Shown in pieces: positions 4,635 through 6,607 of a stretch of 6,607 bases of DNA (position 1 is the first letter of the stretch; every line of letters begins with the position of its first letter). Origin of the DNA: Tannerella sp. (lineage in GTDB: Bacteria > Bacteroidota > Bacteroidia > Bacteroidales > Tannerellaceae); the NCBI GenBank assembly GCA_031290635.1, contig JAITNE010000190.1, positions 1 through 6,607 on the forward strand, read 5' to 3'. The notes under the pieces are model-generated. The model made no database searches and was not told where the DNA came from. It worked only from the letters and a program-made list of their open reading frames with translations. Made by a program: the position numbers and the translations under genes.

Positions 4635-5885
4635 CTATCTGAATCCGCCCGTAGGGTAGGGTGGTTGGTAGGTAGTCTGCGAGGGTTGATAGTTAACGGC
4701 CTGCATGTTGACGGTCATAGCTTGCAGCAGACGGCTGTAAACTTGATTTAGCTGGGATAGCAGCTGCGCCATCCGCTCATTCTCGTTGCGGAAAGCGGAT
4801 GTATCTACGAGCGAAGTGTCATACAAATCGCGTATGCGGTTCAGTCCGGAGTTAATATGCTGAATAGTGTCCATCTGCGAGCGCAGTCCGTTGAGTTGCG
4901 TCTCATAGAAATGATTCATATTCGAGAGATTATCGTTCAATCGGCTCATCCGTTCGACGTAGCCGACAGTTTTTTCTTCTCCTCCGTCACCGGCCTTATC
5001 TCCGGTGATGACCCGACATGAATTGACCAGAGTGTCGGACACTTCACCCAAAGAAGCCGTTATCTCACTGACTCTTTCGAGGTTTTCGGTTACGCCGTGA
5101 ATCTTGTCGATGTATGCTTGGGTAGCATCCGTGAGGTCAGCCATCTTTGAAATCTGTTCAGCTGCGCCGTTGAGCTTCTTGATGCTCTCGGCCAACAACT
5201 CGGCGTCTTCCTCCGAAACATTGATTCCCATCTTAGACATACCTGCATTGACCAGACTCTGTGGCGAAGGTCGCTGATCGGACTGCTGATCCGGCTGACC
5301 CTGCGGAGTTGTACCCTGCGGGAATGTTCCCTGCGGATGTGCGCCGCCGCTTAGACCGGAAATGTCGCCTATCACTATAGCGCCGCCTCCGACGCCGCCT
5401 CCACCGCCTCCGGAGAAGCCTCTGCCGCCTCCAGAGCGGTTTCCACTGAGTTCGGTAGAGTTTCCACTGAGTTCAGTGAAGTTTCCACTGCTATCAGTGA
5501 AACCTCTACCGCTACCGGCGCTTCCGCCTTCGTCTTCGAGCACTACTCCGCCGACTACTCCGCCTGTCAAGCCGCCTCCAGCGCCGCTTCCGCCTGCAAA
5601 CTCAGGTCTGTCGAGGGGATTCTTCGATTTAAGAACGGGGAAAACTTCATCCCAATGGTAATCGCTCGACGGTCGTTCGAAAGCCGAGATAAGAAATACG
5701 CATGCCTCCGTAATCATCGCTATAAAGAGGATTTGATTAGCATAAGGCAGATGCACGATTTTGAACAGAGCGCCGATGATGACCACCGCCGCGCCCCAAC
5801 TGTAAAGAAAGTTCAAGAAACGCTTGCCTCCATCGCTTGATAGAAACATCTCGAACCTGTTTTTGTATCTGTTGTACTTTCCCAT
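4635..5885 (-). CDS. gldL: GldL/PorL, type IX secretion inner-membrane motor protein, with Gly-rich insertion
   Basis: A 416-residue protein from ATG 5885 to TAG at 4635. Two transmembrane helices form the N-terminal hairpin, about residues 24-46 (LNFLYSWGAAVVIIGALFKI) and 50-69 (NQILFIAMITEACVFLISAF). Glu60 in the second helix (ITEACVF) corresponds to the membrane glutamate known in GldL to be essential for proton-driven rotation. GldL rings surround the GldM helices and use proton flow to power secretion. Residues from about 211 to 395 are a helical, coiled-coil-like cytoplasmic domain (SEEDAELLAESIKKLNGAAEQI onwards), as in the family. Between them, residues about 97-210 are a Gly-rich, then Gln/Pro-rich, insertion with FTELSGN and PQGT repeats. 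This makes the protein clearly longer than the 215-310 residues I recall as usual. It lies 11 bases after gldK. I see no Shine-Dalgarno motif. Confidence 0.95.
   Translation of the reverse strand: MGKYNRYKNRFEMFLSSDGGKRFLNFLYSWGAAVVIIGALFKIVHLPYANQILFIAMITEACVFLISAFERPSSDYHWDEVFPVLKSKNPLDRPEFAGGSGAGGGLTGGVVGGVVLEDEGGSAGSGRGFTDSSGNFTELSGNSTELSGNRSGGGRGFSGGGGGGVGGGAIVIGDISGLSGGAHPQGTFPQGTTPQGQPDQQSDQRPSPQSLVNAGMSKMGINVSEEDAELLAESIKKLNGAAEQISKMADLTDATQAYIDKIHGVTENLERVSEITASLGEVSDTLVNSCRVITGDKAGDGGEEKTVGYVERMSRLNDNLSNMNHFYETQLNGLRSQMDTIQHINSGLNRIRDLYDTSLVDTSAFRNENERMAQLLSQLNQVYSRLLQAMTVNMQAVNYQPSQTTYQPPYPTGGFR
5299..5343 (-). repeat. 15-bp tandem repeat in gldL (PQGT-type)
   Basis: Three adjacent 15-base units start with CCCTGCGG at 5299, 5314 and 5329 on the plus strand. 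On the coding strand they give HPQGTFPQGTTPQG within the linker of GldL (about residues 183-196). The repeat is in frame and sits at the C-terminal end of the Gly-rich insertion. Confidence 0.8.
5440..5502 (-). repeat. 21-bp tandem repeat in gldL (FTELSGN-type)
   Basis: Three adjacent 21-base units (5440-5460, 5461-5481, 5482-5502) share TTTCCACTG at their plus-strand start. They encode, in protein order, FTDSSGN, FTELSGN and STELSGN (residues 129-149) in the Gly-rich insertion of GldL. The two inner units are near identical, so the segment has expanded in frame by seven codons at a time. Confidence 0.85.
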
Positions 5886-5896
5886 AATGTAAAATA

Positions 5897-6607
5897 TTAT
5901 TTTTTTCCTTTTTTAGAATTTGAGAAGCCTACCTGCGTGCGAACGCAACGGAAGCCAATGTAAGAGCGCGTCTCGTTCTGGTACTCGAAAGTACGCATGT
6001 CGGCGCGTATGTTGTGTGCCACATCTTTCCACGAGCCACCCCTGACGACCTTCTTCTTCATCTCGTAAGGGTCTTCTTTAGCCGCGTGATAGCTTAGCTC
6101 AGGGTTTAGATCGCTCATTTGCTTGGGACCTGATTCGTAGAAGACCGTCGAAGTCCATTCGGCTACGTTTCCGGCCATGTCGTACAGCCCGAACTCGTTT
6201 GGCGCAAACGATGCTACGCGGGCTGTTATCAGATGACCGTCTTCGGTATAGTTGCCGTCGCCCGGCTTGAAGTTTGCCATAAAGCAATCTTTAGTATCTT
6301 TCAATCCCTCAATCGACCATGGATATTTGTTCTCGTTCTTACCCGCGCGGGCTGCATATTCCCACTCGCCTTCGGTCGGCAGCCGGAATGGTTCAACCAA
6401 CTGACCGGGCGGCAAAGTCAGCGCCGACTTGTAGAGATTCGTCCGCCATACGCCGAAAGCCGTTGCCTGCTCCCACGAAATCCCGATGACCGGATATTCA
6501 TCATATCCGGGATGAATAAAGTACATCCTTAGATATGGCTCGTTGTATGCGTTCCTGAAATCGTTGATCCACGACGTTTCATCAGGATAAATGTTGACAA
6601 TCCGGGT
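5897..6607 (-). CDS. gldK: GldK/PorK, type IX secretion ring lipoprotein, 3' part (5' end beyond window)
   Basis: The frame is open from the right edge for 236 codons to TAA at 5897, so the N-terminus with its lipoprotein signal lies outside. An internal ATG at 6526 is not the start, because conserved sequence precedes it (IVNIYPDETSWINDF, YNEPYLRMYFIHPGYDEYPV). The fold is formylglycine-generating enzyme/SUMF1-like: GISWEQATAFGVWR, FRLPTEGEWEYAARAG, FGLYDMAGNVAEW, VVRGGSWKD and IGFRCV occur in the expected order. The catalytic cysteine pair of true FGEs, located just after the RGGS motif, is absent (GGSWKDVAHNIRADMR), so it is structural rather than an oxidase. In the T9SS it is an outer-membrane lipoprotein that forms the periplasmic ring with GldN. 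A basic tail (NSKKGKK) ends the protein 11 bases before the gldL start. Confidence 0.95.
   Translation of the reverse strand, partial: TRIVNIYPDETSWINDFRNAYNEPYLRMYFIHPGYDEYPVIGISWEQATAFGVWRTNLYKSALTLPPGQLVEPFRLPTEGEWEYAARAGKNENKYPWSIEGLKDTKDCFMANFKPGDGNYTEDGHLITARVASFAPNEFGLYDMAGNVAEWTSTVFYESGPKQMSDLNPELSYHAAKEDPYEMKKKVVRGGSWKDVAHNIRADMRTFEYQNETRSYIGFRCVRTQVGFSNSKKGKK

Noticed and set aside
4276..4659. Small repeat-containing proteins (RHRVSHS-type on minus, VRHAMTA-type on plus)
   Set aside because: A 21-base period without stops stays open automatically in some frames on both strands. The sequence outside the array is intergenic filler and no protein family pattern appears.
5362..5661. 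Proline-rich plus-strand open frame
   Set aside because: It is the exact antisense of the Gly-rich part of gldL: Gly codons GGN read as NCC/Pro-type codons on the other strand. gldL is strongly supported.

Overview
The window comes from a Bacteroidota genome, most likely a Bacteroidales-type organism. It carries the core genes of the type IX secretion system (T9SS), a machine restricted to that phylum. All genes lie on the minus strand, so they read from right to left. The order is gldK/porK (3' part, running off the right edge), gldL/porL, gldM/porM and gldN/porN. After a 402-base gap comes a fifth gene, whose 3' end runs off the left edge.

GldK (outer-membrane lipoprotein) and GldN (periplasmic) build the periplasmic ring under the outer membrane. 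GldL and GldM form the inner-membrane proton-driven motor, and the GldM periplasmic shaft carries energy to the ring. gldK-gldL (11 bases apart) and gldM-gldN (30 bases apart) are tightly packed. gldL and gldM are separated by 381 bases filled with several kinds of short repeats, including a 21-bp tandem array. GldM matches the Porphyromonas PorM pattern closely as I recall it, which is the main reason for suggesting Bacteroidales.

The leftmost gene (1..1205) is open to the window edge without a stop. It encodes an exported-looking protein with TolB/PD40-type beta-propeller repeats, resembling the propeller region of hydrazine synthase alpha subunit-like proteins. It has its own candidate Bacteroidota promoter (TACATTTG -7 box) and is separated from gldN by a perfect 16-bp hairpin, so it is probably a separate transcription unit.

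The least ordinary content is repetitive. A degenerate repeat of about 25 bp (core CGTCATTGCGAGG ... GAAGCAAT) occurs at least six times in both orientations, in both long intergenic gaps and inside the N-terminal coding part of the propeller gene. GldL also carries a long Gly-rich, repeat-built insertion between its membrane hairpin and its cytoplasmic helical domain. I see no RNA genes, CRISPR array or transposase. I find no convincing wholly new system; the unusual features are repeat invasion of a conserved operon and the modified GldL.
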